DNA from: Gordionus sp. m RMFG-2023
Lineage: Eukaryota > Nematomorpha > Gordioida > Chordodea > Parachordodidae
Direction of reading: 5' to 3'
Assembly: GCF_954871325.1 (NCBI RefSeq)
Contig: NC_088776.1
Span: 51,044,569 to 51,108,568 of the forward strand
DNA: 64,000 bases
The translations under genes and the position numbers were made by a program. The first letter of the stretch is position 1; every line of letters begins with the position of its first letter. Of this stretch, positions 50,301 through 62,119 are shown piece by piece. Below the pieces are notes generated by a model. It made no database searches and was not told where the DNA came from. It worked only from the letters and a program-made list of their open reading frames with translations.

Positions 50301-53300
50301 TTATTACTTGTATTTAAAAATTAAAAATACGATTAGGCTTGAAAATATAAACTTAAAAATCATGAGGGACCATAACAATTTTTTACGCCTTTGCGAGTGA
50401 TGAACTTGAAGGTGATTTAAAACCTACCAATCACAAAAGTTATATTGTGTTATCACAAAATATTGAGTTTTTTTTTAGCTCATTCAAACTTAAGCTAGCA
50501 GCTTAACCAGCAGTAGCAATGATGTTGTGAAATAATGATAAATTTCAAATAAATATATTCCACCAACTTTCGATATTTTTGTGCCCAAAATTTCTTGATA
50601 CGAAACTGTTATTCCGAGAACATTATAAAGATTTGTGCCAACATATTAACATGTTGATTAATGCAGAGAAGATCAACAGAGATATGATTGGGCAAAAATC
50701 TATAAATACAAAATCGCCATCTAGCTCCTACTCAACTGATAGAGTAGTGAATAAAGAAAGGTTCATTAAATAAAATTATAGATTAAAAAATAATAAAGCA
50801 AATATGGTTCCCGTTCTAAATCGCTAAAACAAAAATCGCTAAAAATTGGGAACCTGGCTTATATCTCCTAGAAAATTTTTAAAGTAAATTTGAAATTAAT
50901 ATTAATAGATACTAGGGGATTAAATACTTGTATTTAAATTGAAAATTTAAAAAAAATCGCTAAAATGGAAGAAATATCATCCAAATTTTAGTATCTATTA
51001 ATATTAATTTCAAATTTACTTTATAAATTTTCTAGGAGATGTAAGCCAGGTTCTTAATTTTTAGCGATTTTTGTTTTAACGATTTAGAACCTATCCCAGT
51101 AAATATATATTTTTTAAAATGATTATATATTATGAATATTTATTTTCTTAAGAAAATACTGAGGCAGATACTTTTTTGAATTTATCTCTGGCTGACAATA
51201 CGTTTTCTGATGCTAGCGCTGAAGTTGACGAATTTCAAAAATACCTAGATGCTAAATTATATATTGAAGATGATAATATTTTAAATTGGTGGAGAAAACC
51301 ATAATGACTTTCCAAATTTAAGTATTTTGGCTCTTAAATTCCGCTATCCCTGTTTCGTGGGCTAGCAGTAAAAGAGCGTTCAGCTGGTGGTAGGGCCTTT
51401 GAAAAGAAAAAGATTCTTTAGTCAGATTTATTTATATATTTACTTATATGTCTTTATTAAATTTTTTAGTCACTATATTAACTATTTCGACATAAATCAT
51501 GCATATTATTTTTATATAATCGCTGTAATTTTTAAATTCGATTGTATTTCAACTTTTTTATAATATTTTTTACAAATTAAATAAAATGCGACTTAATATA
51601 TATTTTGATTAGATTATGGCCATCAAATTAACTTTTATTTAAGGTGGCGATGAATTAAATACATATATATATTTATGGATATTATAATATTCAAACTCAA
51701 ATTGTAAAATTATATTCGGGCTCGGGTCGAGCTCGGACATAAATTTTTTTAAATTCGGGCCCCTGCGGGCTCGGGCTACGAAAAAATCACTTTACAGACC
51801 TCTAGGAAGAAATATCATTGCAAGAATTTATTCAATTATTCCTGTCGCGATTAGTTGGAATTGCGCCATTTTTAGATTTTGGCTAGCTGAAAAAGGCTAA
51901 ACCTAGTACATCACTAAACTTCGGGGTTCTTTTTAGAATATAAAGACTTATTTAAAGGAAGCCAATAAATTAACTCACGCCTTATTGCTTAGAAAATTTT
52001 CTTCAGTAAGCCCTTGAAGACTGAGCAGCCAGCTATTGTCCAACTATAATTGTGGGTATAAGCTTTTTATAACTAAGAAAGGTCTATTATATATTATATT
52101 TATATAAATAACACATTATTGATATCACCGAACTGTAGAGAAATCCCCATTACCTGAACAAGATAAATAATTGTGGTGAATGAGCAACAAAAAAATTTTT
52201 TTTAAATTAACTTGATTAGTATTATTGGATATGATATCGAAAGAAATTTCTTTGATATTTTGAACAGTAGGTTGTTTAAGGCAGGAAGAGTTGAGAGCCT
52301 GTTTGGAATTTAGTTGCCAGGTTTCGGAAAGCAAGTTAGAACCATAATAAGGAGCTATCATGTCACTGTAAATATCTTTATTTATAATAATAAAACAAAA
52401 AATTGACTAATGTACCTTTTAGTGTTCCCTTTTCAAATAAATCTCCTCTCTATTCTAGAAAAGAAAAAGACCAATTTAAAAAAATTTAAATTTATGGGAT
52501 GCATTTTAGTTATATTTTATACCAATGATACTCGAGTTATTAAACAGGCAGAGGATACCCCTCCCCTCTCCCCACCCCCCGTAGCAAATTTATTTGAAAA
52601 TATATAAAAGGGCTCAGGCGCGTAGCCAGCGGGAGGGGGTGAGAGAAGGGGAAAAATCCACAGGCTCATAGCATGAATATTTGGAAAAATATAAAAAGGT
52701 TTCATGAATTGTGAATTGTAAAGTATTCTATTTCAAATAGGTTATATTCTATAAATATTGGTAAAAAGTTAAAATTAATTTAAAAATTTATTTCTTGTAT
52801 ATTAATATTTTATCTCACGAAAATTTAGTTTATTTTTTTAAAATTTTTTAAATCTTAAATACTGTAAGATATAAGAAAATTTTATTGACCAAAAAAAATT
52901 ATTTTAATTTATCTGTATTAATAACTTTGATTAGAAAATTTATAGAGTGTATGAAATGTTCAGATATTCAAATAGACAGAATTTGCTGAATATAATTATT
53001 TCGAAACTTCTTGTGCTACGGAAAAAAACCTGCAAAGGGCCTGCACGACAAGATGGAGCCCTGGATATCAAGCTGTTACAACATTTTTTGGATCTAGAAG
53101 AGCCTATTTTGTGCCCTTAGTGGAATATCAGGAAACACTTGAAAAACATATTTCATCTGAGGTTGATATATTATTAGATTTAATATGGCTGTCGATTTTT
53201 CATTGGAATGTATTAATAAATTTTTTATTCTGAAGTTATGAGAATAGTAAACATTTTTATATTAGAACTTAAAGGACCAAGAGATAATATCGACCAGAAA

Positions 53301-56300
53301 TTTCTCGAGATTTATTTGATTGTTGAGGTGAAAGCGAAATTATATGATTTTGAGATTCACAAGCCTCGACTTTCACTAACAAATAAATCGTTCTAATAAT
53401 AACGTGCACCCAATTGAGGATCATTATAAAATAAGCGTTTATATTCCACTTTTGGATTTAATTTTGACTCAAATAATGAACGATTCGTTATTTAGCAAAT
53501 GGCTATATCTAATTTACAAATACCATATCTCATATCTCCTTCTTATCTGAGGATATATCAAATCTCGATATTGAAAAATTAAATATTTGGCTAAATCTTA
53601 TTCAGAGGGTATAAATGTATCTGAAGGCCAATTAATTTCAGAATTTAAATGGTATAAAAAATTCATTTTTATAGATGATTCTCCAAGAAATACAGTGGAA
53701 GCATTGCATACTGTAAAATATATTTTATAAGTTTTCCAAAAATTTTAAAATTTATGTATATTTTGGCTATTGATACCAATTAGTACGAGCACAAATAGCT
53801 TATAAAATGTTAAATTTTATATTTTATTGTGATTTACATACCGGTTTATATAGCTATGATATTTTTTAACTGTATTATATTCGCTCTTAATATTTTGTAT
53901 TTTCCAATATTTTATTATTTGTGGAAATTGTCATATTAAATTTTATATGATGATTAGTTCTAAAAAAATTTTAATGTTCCAAAAAAAATTCTTTCAATAT
54001 AAAAAAAGGACTTCACCCCCCCCCCCTGTAGAAAATTTCTGGCTACGCGTCTGTAAACAGGTATGGCATAGTTTATATTTTATATCCTGCTGAGAATAAT
54101 TTGTATAAATCCCCTCCCCCTAATCTTGATTAGAAAAGCCAGGTTTTGGACTTTTAAACGGTATTATTAGTGTTTGAAAATTTCATTTAAAAAGTTTCCT
54201 CTTTCTTTTTCTTTCATTCGAATTAGAGGTGGGCGCGGGCCTAATTCTCACGGTGGTAATAAAAAAATATCACGCCCATTCACGCTTAACACTAAAAAAA
54301 TTTCGACCCGATCGGCCCGCTCACGACAAGCAATATTTTGATTCACGCCCGTCACGCCCGAAAATTCACGGTGTTTTTAAATTTTTCAAACCTATAGCTA
54401 TAATTTTACACTTTTTTGAATTCATTCTATTTATTTCTCTAATTTCACAACCCATATTAATAACAAAAAATAAATACAATCTATAAATCGAAATTTATTT
54501 GGAAAAAGAAGAATGTCTATCTTTTTTTTATTTCAATTGTGTACGCCTTTCCTCTAGTAAAAGATTGGCTACAGAAAATAACCTTTCACTAGAAGCCGAA
54601 CTTGCAGCTGATAATTTTTACTCGATAATTTTCTCAAAAAAGGAAATGAATATTCCTGCTTCCAAAACTTCAAAATAATGTCTTGTTATTTATCTTATAT
54701 GAAACTTTTAAGTTCATCCTCACAGCTTTCATCGGTGTTGTTGATGCTTCATCAGAATCATCTAATAATATACGGTCTTTTATGAGTGTAGGATGAATTA
54801 AGAAAGTGACAGTTGGTATTGATCATTTAGAATATACGGTTTTTTATGAGTTTAGGATAAGTTAGGAAAGCTATAAATGGTAGTTGGCATCGATTATGCA
54901 TATCATCTAATTTTATATCATTTAGCATTTTTAAGATTGTTTTATATATATCATTTTCTTCTTTTATTAAAAACTTAAGTCTTTTGAAATTCGGATCTAG
55001 AATTAAGCCTACTATAGTGACTGCATAATAATCTTTTAAATGAAATCTTGTTCTGAATTTTAAGGTTTTGATTATTATTGTATCACGTTCAGAAGGTTAA
55101 CAAAATTTTATTAATTTTTGTTTCCATAAAAAAACTTTATTTATTGTGGGACGAGAATCTGCTCTCAGATTATCCGAGCATTCTTTAAATATTGATAAAA
55201 ATTTATCTAACTCGCGTATGATGCTGATATCAATTGTGGCTAATCTATTTAATTCTTGCTTGCTAAACAAGTACACCTGTATTTCAGAATATGATTTTAA
55301 GAAACTCTGTATCATGATATATACAGAGTTCCATCTCTGTATCATGATATATACAGAGTTCCATCTCGTTATTCTCGCTATTACATATTGTTTAAGGGTG
55401 TGGCTTAGTTTGCTATTAGCTGTGTTTGAAATAGTACTATTTTTTTTTACACCATTTATATTTAAGGCTATTTCAGTTAAACAATTGTCAAAAATATAAT
55501 CTATAATATTATTTAGTATATGGCAAACACATGCTAGCGTTTCGTCATCTTTGAATGCACTTATAAGATTTGCTCCGTTATCACTCACAACTATACATTT
55601 ATTTAAGTAATTTTCTACTACTGTATATTCTCCTAAAATTGAATTGACTAAAATTTTAATTTTGACGTTTTTTTCATCCATTGCCCTTGTGGCCAAAACA
55701 AATGTTTTTAATTAAAATCCTTAATGATAAAATGTCCTATAATGGTTAAAAAACTTAGATTTTTATAGTCATCCATCCAAATATCAGTGATTATGGACAA
55801 TGATCATGCTTTTAATCTTAAATTTTATTTCATGGTATATTTTTGGACCTATAGTATTCATGAAAGTTTTCCGGTTCACAACTTTTATATTTTGTTATCC
55901 ATATGTAACACCAACATTTATCTCTCGGCCTAGCTTGTAAAATCCTTCACTTTCTGTTGCATTTAAAGATTGAAGATCTTTACAAATAAAATATAACTGA
56001 CTTTTCTGTAAAAAATTTAAGCAAAATTTAGCATATAGTCTCGCGATAAAAAACACCTAAACATAAAAAGAAAATAGAACTAACAAAATGATACCGGATG
56101 TTGTTTATAAAATGCGGAAGATTTTTAGTTTTCATAAATTATTCTTTTCTAAAAAAGAACTAAATTAAATAAGAAAATATATAATATTATTATAAAATTA
56201 CAAATTTATATTTATAAAAAACAATTTTAAAAATTAAAATTTCCGTGATTCACGGAAAATTTATGTTCACGCCCGATCACGCCCGCGGAAAATTTTGGGA

Positions 56301-59300
56301 AGGCCCGTCACGCCTTGGAATTTAAAATTTATTCACACTCACGCCGTGACCCACAGTGACACGATAATTTTACGGCCCGCGCCTACCTCTAATTCGAATT
56401 ATAAACCTATTTCTTGAGAGGGGTTATTTTCGATCAACATGTTTAATATATAATAAATATTTCAAACCAGCATCGAATTTCTTGTATTTGGCGAAAGCCA
56501 CGAATGGAGTTTTATTCCACAAGGAATAAAAGATCTTTGTAAAGGCCCAAGGTGGTTTCTTGTTAATATTCTTCTTTTGGCTTAACCATTGGAGATACTG
56601 ATTTTCTGACGTAAATTCTTTGGGTAAGTTCTTGTCATAAATGTATGGAGAGTTGTAGTATATTAATTGGCCTTGTTTTTTTTTAGAAAAAATTAAATTG
56701 AAAGAATACTATTATTATTTCGTAAGTAAAATAAAACAACTAACAGGATATTTAAATAGTATTACAAGGTTTGCCAAAAAATGACGGTTGAGGGGGAGGG
56801 ACATGCATGTCTAGGCATACAAAATAGGATCATTCAAAGTTCAAAGTTCCGAAAAAATTAAGGAATTGGTCCTTAAAGAAAATAGGTTTAGAGTTTATCA
56901 AAATTATTAAAAACGCGATATTCGAAAGCCAAATATAATATTTTTAATTTTTTTCTTTTATTCGATTTTCAGTGGGACCAATTTTTTTCTGAAATCAATC
57001 TTAGCGTTAAAAAAAGCCATAGAGATCTGAGTTGATGGCTTAATAGCTACCCAATTTATAGATTATATTAGGGGAGACCGGGGATCTTATGAGCCCTAGG
57101 TTCTTGCAAGTCTTGGTGGTCTCATCTAGAATTAACAACTAGAATGGTTAATTTTTTAACCAAAAATATAAACGAAATTATGCATATTGCTGTAATTTTT
57201 TTTAAAATATCGGATCACATATAAAATTTTTACAACATAATATACGATTTATACCCCCAAAATTAAATTTTTTAAATTCTGCAATTTATCAAATAATAAA
57301 TAGTTAATTATCCAATAACTATCTTATATAAAAGATTAAACCCTATCATCCTATTCTATATAAAATTATTCCTTATTCGATTAAAAAATATTTTTAAACT
57401 ACCATAAAATTAAAGTTTAAAGATATTCAGGGTCTGGAGCTATTTTTCAGCGTACGAGCTTTTTGAGCGTCATATTTTAAATTTATATTTGCTTATTAGA
57501 AAAAAGAAATAACTTACACGTGATGAATGAATATATTTAATGAAAATCCGTTTTTGCTAGTTGTTATTGAGAAAAACTTAAGTTATGCAACATTAAAAAT
57601 ATTGTAAATCAAGATTAATGAAACAACAAGATTTTAAATTATCTTCATCAAGACAGATAATTAAGAAATAACTAGAAACTATTAATTATTATATCTTATT
57701 ATCTAATATGCATCTAAAATGAGCAATGCCGGAAATGCTTTTTTTAGGCATATAGATCCTATTGCAATTTTAATCCTTTCTTTATTTGTTTGAATTGTCA
57801 ACAAATCAGTAATTATTTTTCATCATACCATATTTTTATCAATAAAGTAGACACAATAATATAAATAATGTTCAATATTTTACAGCTCAAAAGCCCCATA
57901 TGGGAAAATTTGTCCTTTCAAGGGTGTAGCTCATTCTTTCCCAAATTTTTTCAGAAAAATTATTTTTATGTATACATAATAGGTGGAATAAAGTGAGAAA
58001 TATATATTCATAAAAATCAAGTCGTTTTCATTTTATTGCCGTTTGCCTTTTAGGACTTGCATGCTCCCCGGTCTCCCCTACTAATATTTTTTAAAGCACA
58101 TTTATATAAGATTCAACTTATATTGAGCATTTGAGAATAATCGAAGGACATGCACAGGAAATCTTGCCCATTAGAAGCTCCGTTTGGCGGATAAACATAT
58201 TGGTTTCGTTTATTGCCAAATAACCGATATTTCTTTAGAACTGGAAGTGGAAAACGGGGCAAACTGTGCACCAACCAAGCTCCCGCGCTGTGATTGGACA
58301 TCAGAACACCTAAATTTTTGTTGTTATAAAAAAAATCAAATTAAAATGATAAATATAATTTCTCAGCGATAAATTCAACACATTTATCCGATTTTTTGCT
58401 TCATTTAACTTCATAAAAAAAGGTGTTCTATTGTTATTTTTTAAACAAAAAATTTAGGGCTTGGGCCGAAATTAGAAATACTTCTTGCCAGATAAAGATA
58501 ATAAGAAATTTCAACAAAATAATTGGTTTAAAAAAAATCGTTGAACTAAAAAAACCTTTGGTGTGTCCTGTTGATGAGTGAGATTTTTTGTCAGGAGTTT
58601 GGTCGTTGTAAGTTAGAAACATAAAATCCTTTTTTTTTAAGATTTGATTTTATAAGATGTTATGTATATAAAAAGGTTCCATTTCTATTCCGTAAGACAC
58701 TTTTTCTTGAAACTTTCGTGAATGTTTATTATAGCGAATAGATTTTATACGTAAAACCATTACCACGAACTCTTTTTGAGTCGATTTTTAAAAACGGCCA
58801 ACTCAATATTTCATCCAGAAAAATACTACGCAAGCCTGAAGATTTGGCTCATAGAGGGAACAAAGGTATAACGAAATCTCGAGCCTTCGGCAATATTTTT
58901 CTGGCTAAGATATCGAGTTAGCCGTTAAAAAAAATCGGCTCAAAACGAGCCGTTTAACAACACTTTATTACAGCTAAATTAATATTGAAAAGACAACATT
59001 GTGAATCGAATTCCGTGATAATAGTAACTATTTTATTTTGAACTATTTATTTTTTAAGACCATATTAAAAATAAATTTTGATTCAAAATATCTTTATTCC
59101 TTTTTTTTAAAATGTATTTAAAAGTAACATCAAAAAAAATTTCAAAACAGACAAATCTGACTGTCGGTGTGAATAATATCACTACTAAGTTACCGATAAA
59201 AAACAAGGATTTATTATATATGTTAGCGACTATGTGTTTTTTCATGCAGATTTTTTTTAAATTTAAAGATCTAATTTTACCGGAAATGTATTCCTGCAAG

Positions 59301-61071
59301 AATATCTATCCTATGAATTGTAGACAATTTTGCCATTAACCTTTGACTCATTTATAATTTATATAAGAATTCTATGGAAAATTAATATAAATCTTTTTTT
59401 GAATTGCGAAGTTCATGTTAGAGGGGAGAGCAATGCTACATATATACCAATAGATTGGCAATTCATTCATTACATACATTTAAAAGTGACTACAAATACA
59501 AGTCAGGTGTAGAGCCATTTTATGATTAGCAAGTCGATAAAATTATATTTGATAAAAAAAGACAATTAGTCGACGTGCAAACCTCAAATGGTGTTACAGC
59601 TTACTCTTATGTATGGACTCTTTTAATTAATCTCCATTACATCATTGGGATAGAAATGAATTTATCGGGGTAAAAAAAACTTGAACCCAAAATATCCCCT
59701 CCGTATTTACGACTATGAGTGAGACACCGGAAAGAAATTCTAAAGTTATTATTTTATCAAATCAAAATCGCATTTAGGCAAACTCTTATACTTGCTTTAA
59801 TAGCCAATAAATAACATAATACGTGCAAAAGATTTCGCGCTTATGGTTTAAGAACTTATGCCAGCAATTTAGTATGTGTATTAAGCTATTTTTCTATTAG
59901 TACATTCGCAATATATTTATTATTTCGCGAAAATACATGCTGTAAAAAAAGAAATCGATATAATGGGCTTGCGATAAAAGTTCTGCTAAAAAATATTCAA
60001 GATTTGAGTTTCTCAATATTAAATTCGTGCTAAAAGTGTCGCTCTAATGCTTTGTTTCTAAAGTTTTCGCGGTTCAGGTTTCGTGAATTTGCAATAATGG
60101 GTTTTCGAAATTATCTTCGCTGTAAAAGTATCGACGAAAAAAATAATTGCGAAATTAATTTCAAAATAATATCTTTGCTTTAAAATATTCGCTTAAACGG
60201 CATTTGCAGTAAAAATATTTTTGTAAAAGTATAAAAATTACCACTGATTTGAGATGATACGATATAAAAATGAACGTTCAATTAAAAATATACTTTATTA
60301 TAATGTGTTTTGATAATAAAATATACCTTATCTATCTAAATTATAAAGTGAAATAATATTTAATATTTTAGCCTATTTTTATATTTTTTTCTAAATGAAA
60401 CATATTCTGACGCCATCAAAAATCCTTATATGCGGTTAGGATATTAAAAAGTTCATCCTTCTAGAATACTCTTAATGTTGCCTAGAGTCCATTTAAAAAA
60501 ATGTCAGTCTATCTTCAATTTATAGAATTAAATCTGATCGCATATTCCGAACGATCCAAAAAAAATTAGATCATTTAACGTATAGCTATAAAAAAAACTA
60601 CAAATTTTGTCTAATAGAAGCATTTCGAGGTTCTTCACCTATGAATATATAGTTAATGCGACGAATACCATTGACAAGCTTAAGAAAATCCTAAAACCCC
60701 CTCCCCCTCTCACCCTTAGATTGAAAATAATTTATCTGTAAAATGGATATTGACTCTGTTGGCTGCTAAGGGTCTTCCTTCACTTCGAATTAACCCTCCT
60801 AAAATTTCAATAATATAATAGTATGTCTTTAAAAGCAACAATTTCGGGCTTACATATTGATATAATATAAAACTTAAAATAATGAACTTTCGGATCATTA
60901 TTGTCGTACAATTGCTTCATTGTGTAAGCTAAAGCGTTATCGCTATTTTCGATGGATTTTTTTGGGTATTTCCAATTAACATCCTCGCTGTCCAAATAAG
61001 CGTAGCCTAGTCCTTCTCTCAATACATTATCTTCGTGCCCTTCTATTTTCGGTATTTTGTAGATAATAAAC
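47279..61071 (-). CDS. DNASE2: Deoxyribonuclease II, lysosomal acid DNase (first exon not found)
   Basis: DNase II cuts double-stranded DNA at acid pH in lysosomes, clearing DNA from engulfed or dying cells. Exons (minus, 5' to 3'): 60888-61071, 58556-58628, 58118-58309, 56468-56671, 52212-52375, 47869-48024, 47279-47395. Phases agree at each junction; together they encode about 362 residues, close to full length. Landmarks: FIIYKIP (human FVVYKLP), FLTYNDQTP, the first active-site HxK in GHTKG (split by an intron), WLVHSLPRFP, a kept disulfide Cys in GQDFLC, SPYIYD, IAPYYGSNLLSETW, the second HxK in DHSKW, CIGDLNR, and GGMVC near the end. The exon for the signal peptide and the first Cys would lie upstream of 61,071, ending in TG to complete the Trp codon; I could not find it, and a transposon lies at 62.1-64 kb. 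Introns hold at least five elements. Confidence 0.92.
47869..48024 (-). CDS. DNASE2: DNASE2 exon 7, second active-site motif
   Basis: Encodes VLDCQRKISFSELNDHSKWA and SRPVVCIGDLNRG. DHSKW supplies the second His-x-Lys of the catalytic pair. Phase 0 at both ends; donor GGG|GTAAAT. Confidence 0.93.
48791..51804 (+). mobile_element. Decayed hAT transposon in DNASE2 intron
   Basis: Weak terminal repeats (left TGTGGTCCGTA; right, inverted, TAGAGGTCTGTA) and GC-rich subterminal words (gggttcgggctcgggt) border a plus-strand transposase ruin: a BED finger trace (LNYVRCNFCKYI near 49,335), TCKFEEEEKTGENF (about 49,960), and hAT C-terminal words near 51,300-51,410. Many stops and frameshifts. No target duplication is left. 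A foldback element has inserted at 50,806. Confidence 0.78.
50806..51091. mobile_element. Foldback element, arms about 120 bp
   Basis: ggttcccgttctaaatcgct ... ctcctagaaaattt ... attaatattaatagatacta is answered by its near-perfect inverse ending agcgatttttgttttaacg, atttagaacc. The two arms flank a loop of about 50 bp. It is inserted in the hAT at 48,791-51,804 and would form a long hairpin if transcribed. Confidence 0.85.
52212..52375 (-). CDS. DNASE2: DNASE2 exon 6
   Basis: Encodes DIYSDMIAPYYGSNLLSETW, which aligns with the [20 protein letters not shown] region, followed by a divergent stretch to NNTNQ. Phase 1 in, phase 0 out (CAA|GTTAAT). Confidence 0.88.
52615..54053 (+). mobile_element. 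Decayed hAT transposon, ZMYM1-type
   Basis: Ends CAGGCGCGTAGCCAG and (inverted) CAGACGCGTAGCCAG. Plus-strand words GPRDNIDQKFLEIYLIVEVK near 53,270 and ISNLDIEKLNIWLN near 53,555 fit the transposase class with VYEE...LAAR motifs. It is homologous to the inverted copy at 7,620-9,184. Flanks do not show a duplication. A nine-C run sits at the right end. Confidence 0.75.
54224..56391 (-). mobile_element. hAT transposon, perfect TSD ATTCGAAT, broken transposase
   Basis: Ends TAGAGGTGGGCGCGGGCC and (inverted) TAGAGGTAGGCGCGGGCC; duplication ATTCGAAT at 54,216-54,223 and 56,392-56,399. Minus-strand transposase remnants: a 199-codon frame (55,097-55,696) with VVSDNGANLISAF and ITRWNSVYIMIQ, and SSASSERLFSVANLLLEERR near 54,550-54,610. 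The RWNSVYIMIQ segment is doubled by a 30-bp tandem duplication near 55,313-55,372. Subterminal cacgcccgatcacgcccg words form a GC-rich zone. It lies in DNASE2 intron 5. Confidence 0.93.
56468..56671 (-). CDS. DNASE2: DNASE2 exon 5
   Basis: Encodes SQLIYYNSPYIYDKNLPKEF, PPWAFTKIFYSLWNKTPFVA and FAKYKKFDA (human TYTYPWVY and FAKFSKFGDD). Phase 1 at both ends; acceptor aaacaag, donor GCTG|GTTTGA. It was found by reading the minus strand; no ATG-started frame marks it. Confidence 0.9.
57069..58080. mobile_element. Element with TAGGGGAGACCGGGG terminal repeats
   Basis: Left TAGGGGAGACCGGGG and right CCCCGGTCTCCCCTA are exact inverses. The 1-kb interior is AT-rich and non-coding, so it is non-autonomous; the superfamily is not decided. 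It fills most of DNASE2 intron 4. A single related end lies at 4,426. Confidence 0.8.
58118..58309 (-). CDS. DNASE2: DNASE2 exon 4
   Basis: Encodes GVLMSNHSAGAWLVHSLPRF, then YPPNGASNGQDFLCMSFDYS. It matches GFWLVHSVPNFP and YGQTLLCVSF of the human enzyme. Phase 1 at both ends. Confidence 0.95.
58556..58628 (-). CDS. DNASE2: DNASE2 exon 3, first active-site motif
   Basis: Encodes DFMFLTYNDQTPDKK and SSTGHTK, with the His-x-Lys of GHTKG. Phase 0 in, phase 1 out (AAAG|GTTTTT). Confidence 0.92.
58765..58964. mobile_element. MITE, TGTTGTTAAACGG family
   Basis: The right end gagccgtttaacaacact is the same as in the copy at 45,311-45,510. Inner inverted words gagtcgatttttaaaaacgg and ccgttaaaaaaaatcggctc are also shared. 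It lies in DNASE2 intron 2. Confidence 0.7.
59890..60240. repeat. Degenerate array of gcgataaaa-type motifs
   Basis: About twelve variants of GC(G/T)(A/G)TAAAAGT(T/A)TCG occur over 350 bp, in DNASE2 intron 2. It is the reverse orientation of the cluster at 2,555-2,765. No coding frame. Confidence 0.5.
60888..61071 (-). CDS. DNASE2: DNASE2 exon 2
   Basis: Encodes FIIYKIPKIEGHEDN, GLGYAYLDSEDVNWKYP and an ALAYTMKQLYDNNDPK end, matching the YKYLD...LQPLY region of human DNase II. It opens in phase 2, expecting TG from the missing exon 1 to give the conserved Trp, and leaves in phase 0. Confidence 0.88.
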
Positions 61072-62119
61072 CTTAATATTTTATTTTTAAAAAATAGAAG
61101 AAAAAAATTCGACTTTCGAATGCTATTTTATTAATCAAAATAAGTGTATTAAAATTAAATGGTAAATATAAAAATAATTTGGTAGGATTTATAATATAAA
61201 TTTACAAAATTTTTAAATAATTTTAATGGAAGATTTTGGACATGTTTCGTAATTTTTTTAAAGGTATAAAAATTTTAAGATTTTTTAAAAAATATTTAGG
61301 ACATACATAGCTTAAATAGATTATAATTGATACTTTTGAAAAATAAATAAATTAAATTATAGTTCAATCAAAATATTATTCTAGAACATCTTTTAAAAAT
61401 AATTTTATCTAAAATTTGATCATTTTACACCCAATAATTTTTAAAATTTGAAATGGTTAATCTAAAATATCGCTCTGTACCATGTTTGTAATTTTTTTTG
61501 ACAAGATCAGGATTTTTCAAAGAAAATATTTTCGGCTCGTTTCAGGCCTTCCAGTGACCCCTACAACGGGGGGGGGGGGTCCGAAGCAACTGGTTCAGTA
61601 AATTTGAGTGGGGGTACTTTTTTTTTTTTAAAAAAAAATTTTTTATAAATTTTTTATTTTAAAATTTTGAGTGGGGGGTACTTTTTTTTAAAAAATTTTT
61701 ATTTTAATATCTGAAAATTTTTTTTTTATTGTTTTGCTACATCCATCCATAACCAATTGATTTCTGGTTTATATATGTAATAATAAGACCCCCCCCCCCC
61801 CCCGACTTATTTATTAATTTAATATGTATTGACGGAAATTTTAGATCGATGTTTAGTAAATTAGGTTGTTATCCGAGATTTCTTGTCATAAATTATTTTT
61901 CCAATTTCAAAATATGCCAAAAAATATTAACCAAAAATAATAAAATGTTGTTAGAAAAAAATAAAATATCTGACTCTTTTCATGATCATGAAATTTAATA
62001 GCGATATTATTGTGCATGAACACAGACACATATGATGGCCGATTATAGCTTTCACACACAACAAAAATTCTATATTACAATTTATAATACCCCAGAAAGA
62101 ATGTGTGGATAATAACCGT
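61072..62119. other. Region expected to hold DNASE2 exon 1 or intron 1
   Basis: No signal-peptide exon could be recognised. G runs at 61,569 and a C run of about 16 at 61,789 flank two copies of (g)tgggg(g)gtactttttttt. Confidence 0.4.

Noticed and set aside
55146-55499. Plus-strand 117-codon frame
   Set aside because: It is antisense to the hAT transposase remnant at 55,097-55,696.
61735-61760. AATTG|GTTATG on the minus strand as the end of DNASE2 exon 1
   Set aside because: The phase fits and would give a Trp, but the frame before it has no signal peptide and no cysteine, and it abuts a poly-C tract.
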